Source: Rubrobacter calidifluminis (lineage in GTDB: Bacteria > Actinomycetota > Rubrobacteria > Rubrobacterales > Rubrobacteraceae). Taken from it: DNA of 64,000 nucleotides. The DNA lies in NCBI RefSeq assembly GCF_028617075.1, contig NZ_JAQKGV010000002.1, forward strand, positions 155,717-219,716, given 5' to 3'. The notes below the pieces were generated by a model. It was not told the origin of the DNA. It worked only from the letters and a program-made list of their open reading frames with translations, and ran no database searches. This document shows, in pieces, positions 1 to 9,153 of the stretch; position 1 is the first letter of the stretch; each line of letters begins with the position of its first letter. Both the position numbers and the translations under genes were made by a program.

Positions 1-393
1 GGTGCTGCGGTGGGCGGGGAGCAGTCCGGGCACGTGATCGTTTCGCGTTACACGAAGACCGGGGACGGGCTCGTGACCGCGCTGGCGCTGCTCGAGGTTA
101 TGGAGCGTTCCGGGATGCCGCTGTACGAGCTGGCGGGGGTGATGGAGGTCTACCCGCAAACCCTGATCAACGTGCCCGTCGGTGGAGCTGATGCGGGGGA
201 GGTCTGCGGCTCGGAGGAGGTGAGGCGGGCGGTGGAGGAGGCCCGGCGCCGGCTCGGGGACGAGGGGCGTATTTTGCTCAGGCCGAGCGGGACGGAACCG
301 GTGGTACGGGTCATGGTCGAGCACCTGGACGAGAGGGTGTGCACGGAGGTGTGTGAAGAAGTTGCAGAGGTGGTCGCGGGGGTGAGGTGTTGA
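1..393 (+). CDS. glmM: Phosphoglucosamine mutase, C-terminal part (5' end outside window)
   Basis: The frame is open from the first base and encodes the last 130 residues of a phosphohexomutase that converts glucosamine-6-phosphate to glucosamine-1-phosphate for cell-wall precursors. Two family signatures are visible: the sugar-binding loop GGEQSGH near the start of the fragment, and the phosphate-binding RPSGTEP loop about 40 residues from the end. GGEQSGH followed by TGDGLVTAL is typical of GlmM rather than of phosphomannomutases. The stop overlaps the next gene by 7 nt, so the two are probably co-translated. The N-terminal catalytic serine loop lies outside the window and cannot be checked. 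Confidence 0.9.
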   Translation, partial: GAAVGGEQSGHVIVSRYTKTGDGLVTALALLEVMERSGMPLYELAGVMEVYPQTLINVPVGGADAGEVCGSEEVRRAVEEARRRLGDEGRILLRPSGTEPVVRVMVEHLDERVCTEVCEEVAEVVAGVRC

Positions 394-1247
394 GGTTCGT
401 GGGATGCGCCCTGGCCTGGCGGCCGGGAGAGGCGGACAAAAAGGTCTCGGCGCTCTCGGTCCTCGACGAGCGGGGCAACATCATAGCCAACACCTTCTGC
501 GGGACGGTCGAGGAGATCGCGGGCGCTGTCGAGGGCTACGATGCAGGACACGGTGAGATCATCGTCGGCGTCGATGCTCCGCTCGCGGTGCCGAACGAGC
601 GGGGAACCCGGCGGGTGGAGCGGCTGCTCTCGCGGCTTTCGCTCCCGGCTTACTCTGCGAGCCGCAAGATCTTCGACGGCCGACCCCGCTCGGAGGAGCT
701 GCTCGCGGCGCTGGAGAAGGTCGGTATCGAGTACACCGACTACCCGTTCAGGCGCGAGCGTGACCAGAGCGTCGTCGTCGAGGTCGACTCGGCTGCGACC
801 CTCAAGGTGCTCTCGCTCGAGCGCAAGGGGATTTCTCAGAACGGCGACCTCTCCCGTCGGCTGGAGGAGATGAGGGAGCCGAGGTTGCGCAAGGGCAACA
901 AGAAGGCCCGGGCGGAGGCGATAAAGGACGCGATAGACGTCCTGTGGAACACCCCGGGGCTGAGGTTGCGCACCGGGAACCTCTCGGCGGACCTGCACTC
1001 GCCCGAGAACGTGGACCTCTCGAAGCTTGAGGTGAACGAGGAGCTCTCCCACGCCGAGCTGGACCGGATCGTCGCCCTGATCGAGGCCACGCTCGCCGCC
1101 TACACGGTATACCGCCACTGGAAGGGTCGCGACGGTTCGCTCGTGCTCGGCAGCGGGGATGCGGGGGCGGTCCTCATCCCGGCGAGCGGGGCGCTGCGCG
1201 GGTGGATCTTCCGGGAGTGCAGGGCCGCCGGGATGCCCTGCGCCTGA
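387..1247 (+). CDS. DUF429 family protein (predicted RNase H-fold)
   Basis: This 286-residue protein starts at a GTG inside the end of glmM. Residues 55-75 contain [12 protein letters not shown] followed by an R..ERLLSR segment, which matches the DUF429 family, predicted to have an RNase H-like fold. No experimentally established function is known to me. It ends 5 nt before hisF, so it sits inside the glmM-hisF-hisIE-trpE run, but nothing in the sequence ties it to histidine synthesis. The family call rests on motif similarity only. Confidence 0.6.
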   Translation: MLRFVGCALAWRPGEADKKVSALSVLDERGNIIANTFCGTVEEIAGAVEGYDAGHGEIIVGVDAPLAVPNERGTRRVERLLSRLSLPAYSASRKIFDGRPRSEELLAALEKVGIEYTDYPFRRERDQSVVVEVDSAATLKVLSLERKGISQNGDLSRRLEEMREPRLRKGNKKARAEAIKDAIDVLWNTPGLRLRTGNLSADLHSPENVDLSKLEVNEELSHAELDRIVALIEATLAAYTVYRHWKGRDGSLVLGSGDAGAVLIPASGALRGWIFRECRAAGMPCA

Positions 1248-1252
1248 GAGAG

Positions 1253-2041
1253 ATGTCCCTCTGCGTGCGCATAATCCCCTGTCTGGACGTGGACGCCGGA
1301 CGCGTCGTGAAGGGCACCCGCTTCGAGAACCTGCGCGACGCGGGAGACCCGGTCGAGCTCGCCGCCCTCTACGACCGCGAGGGGGCCGACGAGATCGTCT
1401 TCTACGACATCACCGCCTCCCATCAGCGGCGCTCTACGGCCGTGGAGCTGGCCCGGCGCGCCGCCGAGGAGGTCTTCGTCCCCTACACGATAGGCGGAGG
1501 GGTGAGGACCGTGGAGGACATGCGGGCGATGCTGCGGGCCGGGGCGGACAAGGTCTCGGTGAACAGCGCCGCCGTCAGGGACCCCGCCCTCATAAGCCGG
1601 GGCGCGGAGCGTTTCGGGAGCCAGTGTATCGTGCTGAGCGTGGACGTGAAACGCGGGGAGGGTGGCGCGGGTTGGGAGGTCTACCTGAACGGGGGCCGGG
1701 TGAACACCGGCAGGGACGCGCTGGAGTGGCTCGCCGAGGGCGAGCGGCGGGGCGCCGGGGAGTTCGTTTTGAACAGCATGGACTCCGACGGTACCGAGAC
1801 CGGATACGACCTGGATCTCATCTCCGCGGTCGCCGGGAGGACGACCCTTCCGATCGTGGCCTCCGGGGGGGCGGGGCATCCGGATCACATGGTGGCGGCC
1901 GTCGAGGCGGGGGCGAGCGCGGTGCTGGCGGCGAGCATCTTCCACTTCGGATCGTGGAGCATACGGGATGTCAAGGAGTACCTGGCGAGAAAGGGGGTCC
2001 CGGTCCGTTTTGAGCGCGGCGGGGAACGTGAACTTCGGTGA
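1253..2041 (+). CDS. hisF: Imidazole glycerol phosphate synthase cyclase subunit HisF
   Basis: HisF closes the imidazole ring, using ammonia delivered by HisH, to make imidazole glycerol phosphate and AICAR in histidine biosynthesis. The 262-residue protein has the expected TIM-barrel landmarks: the catalytic aspartate in [15 protein letters not shown] at the N terminus, the second aspartate in LSVDVKR mid-protein, and phosphate-binding loops at IGGGVR and ASGGAG. The ATG at 1253 gives the canonical N terminus; an upstream GTG in frame only adds an unrelated 17-residue tail that overlaps the previous gene. It overlaps hisIE by 14 nt. No hisH, hisA or hisB is visible in the window. Confidence 0.96.
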   Translation: MSLCVRIIPCLDVDAGRVVKGTRFENLRDAGDPVELAALYDREGADEIVFYDITASHQRRSTAVELARRAAEEVFVPYTIGGGVRTVEDMRAMLRAGADKVSVNSAAVRDPALISRGAERFGSQCIVLSVDVKRGEGGAGWEVYLNGGRVNTGRDALEWLAEGERRGAGEFVLNSMDSDGTETGYDLDLISAVAGRTTLPIVASGGAGHPDHMVAAVEAGASAVLAASIFHFGSWSIRDVKEYLARKGVPVRFERGGERELR

Positions 2042-2651
2042 GAGCGGGCTGGTCCCGGTCGTGGCGCAGGACGCGAACACGGGCGAGGTCCTCACGCTCG
2101 CCTACGCCAACAGGGAGGCTCTGGAGCGTACGCTCGAGAGCGGCGAGGCGCATTACTACTCCCGATCGCGGCGGGAGCTGTGGCGAAAGGGGGCGACGAG
2201 CGGCAACACCCAGAGGGTGGTCGAGGTGCGGGTGGACTGTGACGGAGACGCGCTCCTCTACAAGGTGGAGCCGCGGGGGCCGGCGTGCCACACGGGGCAG
2301 AAGAGCTGCTTCTTCAAGGCGCTCGCAGGGGAAGGGGTGGGGCTCGCGCTCGGCGGGAAGAAGGAGGAGGACGATTTCGGGGCGATGGTGCGCGAGCTCG
2401 CCGGGACGATAGCCCAGCGCCACCGCGAGATGCCCGAGGGGTCCTACACGGCGGAGCTCCTCCGGCAGGGCAGGGCCCGGGTCGCGCAGAAGGTGGGCGA
2501 GGAGGCGGTCGAAGTCGTGGTGGCCGCGCTTGCGGGTGAGAGGGTGGCCGAGGAGACGGCGGATCTCCTCTACCACCTGCTGGTCCTGCTCGAGGAGCAG
2601 CAGGTGGGTGTGGAGGACGTGACGCGCGTCCTGCGCGAGCGGCATGGCTAG
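2028..2651 (+). CDS. hisIE: Bifunctional phosphoribosyl-AMP cyclohydrolase / phosphoribosyl-ATP pyrophosphatase HisIE
   Basis: The enzyme performs steps 2 and 3 of histidine biosynthesis. The N-terminal HisI half shows [18 protein letters not shown] and the zinc-binding stretch VDCDGD...[11 protein letters not shown]. The C-terminal HisE half (from about residue 115) shows [14 protein letters not shown] and ETADLLYH, the MazG-like metal-binding helices. GTG at 2028 gives the usual start [12 protein letters not shown], while longer in-frame starts read deep into hisF. The 14-nt overlap with hisF and 8-nt overlap with trpE indicate translational coupling. Confidence 0.93.
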   Translation: MNFGESGLVPVVAQDANTGEVLTLAYANREALERTLESGEAHYYSRSRRELWRKGATSGNTQRVVEVRVDCDGDALLYKVEPRGPACHTGQKSCFFKALAGEGVGLALGGKKEEDDFGAMVRELAGTIAQRHREMPEGSYTAELLRQGRARVAQKVGEEAVEVVVAALAGERVAEETADLLYHLLVLLEEQQVGVEDVTRVLRERHG

Positions 2652-4155
2652 CGGGGCTCTCACCCCCACGCTGAACGAGGCGCGCTCTCTCGCCGCGAGC
2701 TACGACGTGGTTCCTGTCTACGCCGAGTTCATCGGGGATCTCGAGACGCCGATCTCGGCGGTGATGAAGTTCGGCGGGGAGGAGAACCTCTTCTTGCTCG
2801 AGAGCGCGGAGGCGGCCGAGCGCTTCGGGCGCTACTCCTTCGTCGGCTTCGACCCCAAACGCACGCTCTCCTACCGCGGCGGCGTCTACACCGTGGTGGA
2901 CGCCGACGGGGCGCGCGAGGTGGCCGCCGGGGACCCGTTCCGGGGGCTCGCCGGCATAGTGGGCAGAAAGAGCGTCGCCCCGCTGCCGAACCTGCCGGCT
3001 TTCGTCGGCGGGGCGGTGGGCTACTTCTCCTACGACGCGGTGCGCTACCTGGAACGGCTGCCGGACGCCCCGCCGGACGATCTGGGTATCCCGGAGGCTT
3101 ACTTCCTGCTCACGGACACCCTCGTCGTCTTCGACCACCTGCGCCACCGGGTGCTCGTGGTCTCGCTTCTGGACGCCTCCGGGCTCTCGGACGTGGGCGG
3201 GGAGGGTTTCGTCGCGGCCTACCGCCGGGCGGCGGACGACATCCGGAGGGTTTCGGAGCGCCTGGCGGCCCCTCTCCGGTCGCGAAACCTGCCGTCCGGA
3301 GAGGGCAGCCTCGAGATCACCTCGAACATGGACCGGAGAGAGTACGAGGAGGCGGTGGCACGGGCGATAGAGTACATCCGGGCGGGTGACGCCTTCCAGG
3401 TGGTGCCCTCCCAGCGCTTCGAGGCCGGGGTGGGGGAGCTGGACCCGCTGCTCCTGTACCGTGGTCTGCGTACGGTCAACCCTTCCCCGTACATGACCTA
3501 CCTGAAGATGGGAGACTTCGCGCTCGTCGGTGCTTCCCCCGAACCGCTGGTGCGGGTGGAGGGGAGAAGGGCGATGACCCGGCCCGTGGCGGGGACCAGG
3601 AGGCGCGGGGCTTCGCCGGAGGAGGACGTGGCCCTCGAGAAGGAGCTCCTCGCCGACGAGAAGGAGCGGGCGGAGCACGTGATGCTGGTCGATTTGGGGC
3701 GCAACGACCTGGGGCGGGTGTGCGAGGTCGGATCGGTCGAGGTCTCGGCCTTCATGCAGATAGAGCGCTACTCGCACGTGATGCACATAGTCTCCACGGT
3801 GGAGGGCGACCTGCGGGAAGACCTCACGGCGCTGGACGCCCTGGCGTCGGCCTTCCCGGCTGGAACGGTCTCCGGGGCGCCGAAGATCAGGGCGATGGAG
3901 ATCATCGACGAACTGGAGCCCACCCGCCGCGGACCCTACGCCGGCGCGACGGGCTACTACGGGGTGGACGGGAGGCTCGACACCTGCATAACCCTGCGCA
4001 CGGCGCTGGTGAAGGGGGGGAGGGTCTACTTCCAGGCCGGCGGCGGGGTGGTGGCGGACTCGGTTCCTGCTCTGGAGTACGAGGAGAGCCGCAACAAGGC
4101 CCGCGCGATCGTCCGGGCGCTGGAGGTGGCTCGGAGCCGCCCAATGTGGCTCTAG
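2644..4155 (+). CDS. trpE: Anthranilate synthase component I
   Basis: TrpE makes anthranilate from chorismate with ammonia from TrpG. The 503-residue protein carries the tryptophan feedback-site segment LLES...GRYSFVG near residues 50-70. The C-terminal catalytic domain shows [31 protein letters not shown] and [11 protein letters not shown] at 2644 lies inside the end of hisIE. No trpG follows; the next gene converges with it and overlaps its stop by 4 nt, so the amidotransferase partner must be elsewhere. Fusion of his and trp genes in one transcript is an inference from spacing. Confidence 0.95.
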   Translation: MASGALTPTLNEARSLAASYDVVPVYAEFIGDLETPISAVMKFGGEENLFLLESAEAAERFGRYSFVGFDPKRTLSYRGGVYTVVDADGAREVAAGDPFRGLAGIVGRKSVAPLPNLPAFVGGAVGYFSYDAVRYLERLPDAPPDDLGIPEAYFLLTDTLVVFDHLRHRVLVVSLLDASGLSDVGGEGFVAAYRRAADDIRRVSERLAAPLRSRNLPSGEGSLEITSNMDRREYEEAVARAIEYIRAGDAFQVVPSQRFEAGVGELDPLLLYRGLRTVNPSPYMTYLKMGDFALVGASPEPLVRVEGRRAMTRPVAGTRRRGASPEEDVALEKELLADEKERAEHVMLVDLGRNDLGRVCEVGSVEVSAFMQIERYSHVMHIVSTVEGDLREDLTALDALASAFPAGTVSGAPKIRAMEIIDELEPTRRGPYAGATGYYGVDGRLDTCITLRTALVKGGRVYFQAGGGVVADSVPALEYEESRNKARAIVRALEVARSRPMWL

Positions 4156-4730
4156 AGCTTCTCCGAGGCGAGGTCGCGCAGCCCGCGGGCTATCCGCTCC
4201 GAACTGAAACCTAGCACGTGCCGCTGGTAGTGGTAGAGATCCACCGCGAGCGGGGCGAGCAGGGCGTGCGCCAGATACTCGAGGTCGAGCCCCCGTCTGA
4301 TCGCACCCTCCCGCTCGGCTTCTCGCAACAGCACCAGCACGGTCCAGCGCTGCCAGTCGTAGGCCGGGTGCGAGAACCGCTCGACCCTGTCCGAGCCGCA
4401 GAGCGGCTCCTGGCCCCCGTAGAGCAGCTCCAGGTTCTCCTCGGTGAAGAGGACCATCTCCTCCAGAAACCGATCCAGCTTCTCCAGCGCACCGATCCCG
4501 CTCTCCGAGACGAGCTTCATCGTCCGCCGCTGGAAGACGCGGGTGGGCTCGTCGAGGAGCGCCTCGCACAGAAGCCCCTTGTTCGGAAAACGCCGGTAGA
4601 GCGTCCCCTTCCCGACCCCGGCGGCCCGGGCGATCTCGGACATCGTCACCCCCGTCACCCCGCGCTCGGAGAACAGAGCGCGCGCCGCATCGAGGATCCT
4701 CTCCCGGTTGCGCACCGCGTCTTTGCGCAT
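4152..4730 (-). CDS. TetR family transcriptional regulator
   Basis: The 192-residue protein has the TetR N-terminal DNA-binding domain at residues 6-55: [16 protein letters not shown], then [23 protein letters not shown]. The C-terminal ligand domain is not family-specific. ATG at 4730 follows a GAAGAGGGG purine stretch, but longer in-frame starts at 4763 and 4796 exist and cannot be excluded. It is transcribed away from wrbA. A perfect inverted repeat lies in the shared upstream region, so autoregulation and control of wrbA are likely. Confidence 0.85.
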   Translation of the reverse strand: MRKDAVRNRERILDAARALFSERGVTGVTMSEIARAAGVGKGTLYRRFPNKGLLCEALLDEPTRVFQRRTMKLVSESGIGALEKLDRFLEEMVLFTEENLELLYGGQEPLCGSDRVERFSHPAYDWQRWTVLVLLREAEREGAIRRGLDLEYLAHALLAPLAVDLYHYQRHVLGFSSERIARGLRDLASEKL

Positions 4731-4786
4731 CCCCTCTTCGCCTCTCGACCACGAACCCCGCATGTGAGCCCGTACACCTTTCGTCC

Positions 4787-4815
4787 TTGACAGCATGAGT
4801 CTACCGCGTTAACTT
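4787..4815 (+). promoter_or_regulatory. Candidate promoter of wrbA
   Basis: A perfect -35 hexamer TTGACA (4787-4792) is followed after 17 nt by TAACTT (4810-4815), a weak -10. It faces wrbA and lies just upstream of the inverted repeat at 4828-4839, which would overlap the transcription start. Confidence 0.4.
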
Positions 4816-4827
4816 CACGGCATAAAC

Positions 4828-4839
4828 GGACTGTAGTCC
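4828..4839. promoter_or_regulatory. Inverted repeat, probable TetR operator
   Basis: GGACTGTAGTCC has perfect 5-bp arms separated by 2 nt. It lies between the divergent TetR gene and wrbA, at about the expected start of wrbA transcription, which suits a repressor site. The assignment to this TetR protein is inferred from position. Confidence 0.4.
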
Positions 4840-4859
4840 ATATATTGGAAGGAGTCTGG

Positions 4860-5465
4860 ATGGCGGTCAGGGTAGCGGTGATCTACTACAGTGCGACGGG
4901 CAACGTCTACCGGCTGGCGCGGGCTGTCGAGGAGGGTGCCCGGGAGGCCGGGGCGGAGGTGCGTCTGCGCAAGGTACGGGAGCTGGCGCCGCAGGAGGCG
5001 ATAAAGAGCAACCAGGGCTGGTACGAGCATTCGCTCGAGACGCAGGACGTACCGGAGGCGAGCCTGGAGGATCTGGAGTGGGCGGACGCGTTCGTCTTCG
5101 GGACGCCGACGCGGTTCGGGAACGTCTCGGCGCAGCTCAAGCAGTTCCTCGACACGACGGGTCCGCTGTGGGCGGAGGGGAAGCTCGCGGACAAGGTGGC
5201 GAGCGCGTTCACGAGCGCGCAGAACGCCCACGGCGGGCAGGAGACGACCATCGCGACGCTCTACAACGTGTTCGCGCACTGGGGTGCGGTGATCGTACCG
5301 CCCGGGTACACCGCTCAGGAGGTCTTCGAGGCGGGGGGCAACCCCTACGGGGCGAGCAGCACCGGGCGCGAGGAGGGGCCGACCGGGGAGGAGCTCGCCG
5401 CGGCCCGCTACCAGGGACGCCGGGTGGTCGAGAAGGCTGCGGCCCTGGTAAGGAGCCGGGTGTAG
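4860..5465 (+). CDS. wrbA: NAD(P)H:quinone oxidoreductase, WrbA type
   Basis: This flavodoxin-like FMN protein performs two-electron reduction of quinones and so avoids semiquinone radicals. Residues 9-20 (YYSATGNVYRLA) form the FMN phosphate loop, residues 80-90 (FGTPTRFGNVS) the isoalloxazine loop, and SAQNAHGGQETT near residue 120 is diagnostic for WrbA. ATG at 4860 has the Shine-Dalgarno sequence GGAAGGAG 5 nt upstream, so the in-frame TTG at 4845 is not used. Its TAG stop doubles as part of a -10 box for the next gene. Confidence 0.93.
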   Translation: MAVRVAVIYYSATGNVYRLARAVEEGAREAGAEVRLRKVRELAPQEAIKSNQGWYEHSLETQDVPEASLEDLEWADAFVFGTPTRFGNVSAQLKQFLDTTGPLWAEGKLADKVASAFTSAQNAHGGQETTIATLYNVFAHWGAVIVPPGYTAQEVFEAGGNPYGASSTGREEGPTGEELAAARYQGRRVVEKAAALVRSRV

Positions 5466-5468
5466 AAT
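5463..5468 (+). promoter_or_regulatory. -10 box TAGAAT for the iron-type dehydrogenase (leaderless)
   Basis: TAGAAT ends 8 nt before the GTG start at 5477, so transcription would begin at or next to the start codon. No Shine-Dalgarno sequence is present. Confidence 0.4.
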
Positions 5469-5476
5469 CCCCTGGT

Positions 5477-6499
5477 GTGAGAGCGGGGACGCACACCTTC
5501 CTTCCCACGCGCCGGGTGCATTTCGGCGCGGGCAGCGTCGCGAGGCTCGAGGAGGAGGCGCGGCCGTACGGCCGCGCCTTCGTCGTCACCGGCCGGACGC
5601 TCGACGAAAAGACGGACCTGGTGAGGAGGGTGGAGGGGCTTCTGGGGGAGCGTCACGCCGGGACCTTCGCCGGGATGGGCGAGCACACGCCGGGGAGCGC
5701 CGTGGAGCGGGCGGCGGAGCGGGCGCGGGAGGCCGACCTCCTAGTCGCCTTCGGCGGGGGGAGCGTCGTAGACGGGACGAAGGCGGTGGCTGCGAGAGTC
5801 GGTTACCCGCAGCAGGTCGCCGTCCCGACGACCCTCTCGGGGGCCGAGTGGGCGCACCTCGTCGGGGTGACCGACGAGGCCGCCGGGCGCAAGGCGGGGT
5901 TTGCGGACGAACGGGCGGTGCCGCCGGTGGTCATACTCGACCCCGAGCTCACGCTCGCCACGCCCGAGAGGCTCTGGCTCTCGACCGGCATCCGGGCGCT
6001 CGACCACGCGGTGGAGGGAATCCTCTACGGGGGGGAGCACCCGGTGACCGACGTGACCGGGGTTGAGGGTGCGCGGCGTCTGGTGCGGCTTCTTCCGCGC
6101 TCGAAGCGCGAGCCCGGGGACGTGGAGGTGCGGGGTGAGCTTCAGGTCGCATCCTGGCTCGCGTACTTCGCCCCGCTGAACACCCCGATGGGGATCTCAC
6201 ACGTGCTCGGGCGCAGGTTGGGGGCGAGCTACGGTATACCGCACGGCATCACCTCGTGCATCACGCTCGCCCCGAGTCTGGAGGTCATGCGGGAGGGCTT
6301 CGCCTCACAAAGGTGGGAGCTTCTCTCCGGGGCGCTCGGCGGGGACCCGCCGGAGAGGGTGGCGGCGCTGGTCCGGGAGCTCGGTCTCCCGCACAGGCTG
6401 CGGGACTTCGGCGTGCCCGAAGAAGACCTGGAGAAGGTGGCTTCGGAGTTCGGGGAGCGCGCCGCCCGGGCGCTCGAGATACTGCGCCGGGCCTACTGA
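5477..6499 (+). CDS. Iron-containing alcohol dehydrogenase, maleylacetate reductase-like
   Basis: The 340-residue protein belongs to the iron-dependent alcohol dehydrogenase superfamily. Residues 92-101 (FGGGSVVDGT) form the NAD(P)-binding loop. PTTLSGAEW near residue 118 resembles the maleylacetate reductase pattern. Candidate metal ligands are H177 (RALDHAVEG), H242 (GISHVLG) and H256 (GIPHG). Maleylacetate reductases reduce maleylacetate to 3-oxoadipate in aromatic breakdown, but no ring-cleavage partner gene is adjacent, so the substrate is open. It follows wrbA by 11 nt but may have its own leaderless promoter. It converges with the next gene, overlapping by 7 nt. Confidence 0.8.
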   Translation: MRAGTHTFLPTRRVHFGAGSVARLEEEARPYGRAFVVTGRTLDEKTDLVRRVEGLLGERHAGTFAGMGEHTPGSAVERAAERAREADLLVAFGGGSVVDGTKAVAARVGYPQQVAVPTTLSGAEWAHLVGVTDEAAGRKAGFADERAVPPVVILDPELTLATPERLWLSTGIRALDHAVEGILYGGEHPVTDVTGVEGARRLVRLLPRSKREPGDVEVRGELQVASWLAYFAPLNTPMGISHVLGRRLGASYGIPHGITSCITLAPSLEVMREGFASQRWELLSGALGGDPPERVAALVRELGLPHRLRDFGVPEEDLEKVASEFGERAARALEILRRAY

Positions 6500-7413
6500 T
6501 CCGCGACCCTGAGTACGATCTTGCCGCGGGTGTGGCCGGACTCCACCCGCTCGTGGGCCTCGGCCGCACTCGCGAGCGGCAGGACGTCCGCGACCTCGAC
6601 GTGCAGCCTGCCGGCGTCGATCATCTCCGCTAACCTCTCCAGCCTGGGGCGGTCGGAGGTCGCGCTGAAGGCGTGGTAGGAGATCCCACGCCCCACCTCC
6701 TCGCCGAAGGCGACTATCGAGACGACGCGCCCGCCGTCGCGCACCGCGCCGAAGCTCCTTCTGAAGGTCTCGCCGCCGACGCAGTCGAAGACGGCGTCAA
6801 CACCGTCCGGAGCGGCTTCCCTCACCGCCGAGACCCAGTCGCCGTGGTAGTCGATGGCCGCCTCTGCGCCGAGATCGCGCAGGTAGTCGTGGTTGCGGGG
6901 GCTCGCGGTCCCTATGACCCGCGCCCCGATCACGCCGGAAGCCAGCTGGACGGCGAAGGTGCCCACACCGCCCGTGGCCCCGGTGATGAGGATGGTCTCG
7001 CCGCGGCGGAGCCCTATCTCGTCGAAGAGAGCCTGATGCGCCGTGCAGCCCGCGATCGGGACCGCCGCGGCCTCCTCGAAGGAGAGCGAGGCCGGTTTGT
7101 GGGCCACGACCCCGGCCGGGGCGGTGACGTACTCCGCGTAGCAGCCGCCCGAAGCGAGGTAGACCTCATCCCCCTCGGCGAACCCTCCGGCCTGCGGACC
7201 GGCCGCCTCGACCACGCCCGCGCCCTCGAGCCCGAGGACGTGGGGGAAGCTCCTTCGCCCGAAGAGCCCCTCGCGCTCCTTGACGTCCCAGGGGCCGACC
7301 CCGGCGGCCCGGACGCGTACGAGCACGCCCTCGGGGGAGACTTCCGGTTTCGGGAGCTCTACGAGCCGCATGCGCTCCCGGCCGCCGAAACCGTCTATCG
7401 CCACCGCTCGCAT
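6493..7413 (-). CDS. Zinc-free medium-chain dehydrogenase / quinone oxidoreductase-like protein
   Basis: The 306-residue MDR-family protein has an N-terminal GroES-like domain (VLVRVRAAGVGPWDVK, HVLGLEGAGVVEAAG) and a Rossmann domain with the nucleotide-binding loop GATGGVGTFAVQ around residue 140. The catalytic zinc ligands of alcohol dehydrogenases are absent, as in the quinone oxidoreductase branch that reduces quinones or enones with NADPH. ATG at 7413, or the GTG codon immediately before it, is the start; it lies 5 nt after the diadenylate cyclase stop on the same strand, so the two may be co-transcribed. Confidence 0.85.
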   Translation of the reverse strand: MRAVAIDGFGGRERMRLVELPKPEVSPEGVLVRVRAAGVGPWDVKEREGLFGRRSFPHVLGLEGAGVVEAAGPQAGGFAEGDEVYLASGGCYAEYVTAPAGVVAHKPASLSFEEAAAVPIAGCTAHQALFDEIGLRRGETILITGATGGVGTFAVQLASGVIGARVIGTASPRNHDYLRDLGAEAAIDYHGDWVSAVREAAPDGVDAVFDCVGGETFRRSFGAVRDGGRVVSIVAFGEEVGRGISYHAFSATSDRPRLERLAEMIDAGRLHVEVADVLPLASAAEAHERVESGHTRGKIVLRVADQ

Positions 7414-7418
7414 CACGG

Positions 7419-8012
7419 TCAGTCGGACTTCCCGATGACGGTGATGTCCTCCTCCGTGCGGGTGAAGGTCCTGCCTTCGAGGCGGGAGTTGTACCCGTCC
7501 CACATCCAGAACTCTGGGACGATCTCCGAGATGAGCTCCCCATCGTCGAACATCCGGACCATCGAGCTCTCCGAGACGACTATCGCGACCGCCCCGGTCT
7601 GCCGGGTCACCGAGGCCGCGGCCATGTGCCGGCTGCCCAGCCCCAGCGGCAGCTCGACCCCCTCGGAGGTCGTGTCGATGTAGCGGGTGGCCGAGACGAC
7701 GACGCCATCGTCCGAAACGACGAAAGCCCCATCGAGCTGGGCTAGCTCCTTTACCGTCTCACGCATGTTGGCGTCCTCTATGTGCTTGCGCTCCTCCGGA
7801 TGCCCCTCCAGGGGGTCGAGGATCAGGGTCTTCGAGCGCCTGAGCACCTCCTCGGAGTCCCCGACCACGAAGAGCGTACCTATCTTGCGTCCCTCGCGTC
7901 CCTCGCGCGCTATCTCGACCGCCAGGGCTATGGTCTGCTCCAGGACCCTGGTGTTGACCCCCCGCTTCTGGGAGCAGATCTCCTTGAAGAGCGTCCTCTT
8001 GCCTTTGGCCAA
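7419..8012 (-). CDS. dacZ: Small stand-alone diadenylate cyclase (DacZ-like)
   Basis: The 197-residue protein contains a DAC (DisA_N) domain that would make cyclic di-AMP from two ATP. The signature DGA sits at residues 94-96. The second signature reads LGLGSRHMAAASVTRQTGA at about 124-141, with an RHM variant of the usual RHR, followed by VVSESS. There is no C-terminal helix-hairpin-helix domain as in DisA and no membrane helices as in CdaA. This small form, with RHxAAAS, resembles the DacZ group best known from archaea; the subgroup call is from memory. The TTG start at 8012 has GGAGG 8 nt upstream. Confidence 0.72.
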   Translation of the reverse strand: MAKGKRTLFKEICSQKRGVNTRVLEQTIALAVEIAREGREGRKIGTLFVVGDSEEVLRRSKTLILDPLEGHPEERKHIEDANMRETVKELAQLDGAFVVSDDGVVVSATRYIDTTSEGVELPLGLGSRHMAAASVTRQTGAVAIVVSESSMVRMFDDGELISEIVPEFWMWDGYNSRLEGRTFTRTEEDITVIGKSD

Positions 8013-8026
8013 GTATCAAACCTCCA

Positions 8027-8040
8027 TCTTCTCGAGAAGA
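8027..8040. promoter_or_regulatory. 14-bp perfect palindrome upstream of the diadenylate cyclase
   Basis: TCTTCTCGAGAAGA is self-complementary and lies 15 nt before the TTG start of the cyclase gene, inside its presumed 5' untranslated region. It could be an operator or a small hairpin; nothing else supports a role. Confidence 0.3.
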
Positions 8041-8195
8041 GAACCGCCGGCTTCTCCGGGTGCCACGTGCTGACCCCTGCTTTCCCACCCCGGGGAATAT
8101 ACGAAGAAACATCCCCCCGGTAGCGAGCCTCCCGTATGGATTTATATAAGCATTGTATCATGAGCCGGCCTCTCTTCCCGCATCCGCGGTCTCCC

Positions 8196-9143
8196 TCAGC
8201 CTCTGGAGAGGGCGGGGAGGAGTCCTTCCAGACTCGTGCGCTGAGGTTCGAGCCACGGTGGCAGCTGGAGCCTCTCTCCGAGGTGGTCGGGGTCCTCGTC
8301 TACGGTGAAGCCGGGAGGGTCGGTTGCGATCTCGAAGAGGACGCCGCCGGGCTCGCGGAAGTAGACCGAGCGGAAGTACTTGCGGTCCATCACCGGTGTT
8401 ACGTGGTACCCGAGGGAGGACAGTTCCTCCCTCAGCGCGAGCTGGCTCTCTTCGTCCGGGACCCGGAAGGCCACGTGGTGGACGGTGCCCACCCCCGTGC
8501 TGCCGCCCGGGAACCCCGCGGCCTCCGAGACGTCCACGAGCGAGCCCGGCTTCCCGTCACCGGCCGCGAACCGAACCCGGCCCTCCGTCTCGCCGACCTT
8601 CCGGAAACCGAGGTGTTCGGTGAGAAGCTCCGCGGTCTTCTCGGCACCTTCGACGGCGAGCGTGACGTGGTGCAGCCCGCGCACCGCGCTCTCCGGTGGG
8701 ACGGGACCGCCGAAGTATCCCTGCCGGGTCTCCTTCCTGCCTGCGACGAGCTCCAGACGTAACCCGTCAGGATCCTGGAAGCCGAGAACCGTGTCCCCGA
8801 ACCGCTCACGCGGCTTTTCGAAGCGGACTCCATTTTCTATGAGCCTCTGTGTCCAGTATCCGAGCGAGCCCGCGGGTACGGAGACGGCGGTCGTGATCAC
8901 CTGCCCCGACCCCTTGCGTCCCTTCGGGGCGCCCGGCCAGGGGAAGAAGGTGATGATCGTGCCGGGGCTGCCGGTCCCGTCGCCGTAGTAGAGGTGGTAG
9001 GTCGTGGGGTCGTCGAAGTTCACCGTCTTCTTCACCAGACGCATCCCCAGGACCTCCGAGTAGAACAGCACGTTCTCACGCGGCGGACCGGCTATCGCGG
9101 TGAGGTGGTGTATCCCGTGGGTTACGGTCTTCGTCTCGCCCAT
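8196..9143 (-). CDS. Two-domain glyoxalase / ring-cleaving dioxygenase (MhqO-like)
   Basis: The 315-residue protein contains two vicinal-oxygen-chelate domains. The first begins at HGIHHLTAIAGPP (residues 9-21) and the second at VRGLHHVTLAVEGAE near residue 155. The segment YSEVLGMRLVKKTVNFDDP and the overall length match the hydroquinone-type ring-cleaving dioxygenase family (MhqA/MhqO) rather than glyoxalase I. Metal ligands would be the histidines of the HH motifs and the glutamate of VLFEIATD. Together with wrbA and the quinone-reductase-like neighbours it suggests quinone or aromatic stress handling, which is inference. Confidence 0.8.
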   Translation of the reverse strand: MGETKTVTHGIHHLTAIAGPPRENVLFYSEVLGMRLVKKTVNFDDPTTYHLYYGDGTGSPGTIITFFPWPGAPKGRKGSGQVITTAVSVPAGSLGYWTQRLIENGVRFEKPRERFGDTVLGFQDPDGLRLELVAGRKETRQGYFGGPVPPESAVRGLHHVTLAVEGAEKTAELLTEHLGFRKVGETEGRVRFAAGDGKPGSLVDVSEAAGFPGGSTGVGTVHHVAFRVPDEESQLALREELSSLGYHVTPVMDRKYFRSVYFREPGGVLFEIATDPPGFTVDEDPDHLGERLQLPPWLEPQRTSLEGLLPALSRG

Positions 9144-9153
9144 CGCACCGCCT

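Noticed and set aside
2314..4752. Very long minus-strand open frame opposite hisIE, trpE and tetR
   Set aside because: It is antisense to clear genes, rich in Arg/Pro/Gly and without domains, as expected from a GC-rich shadow frame.
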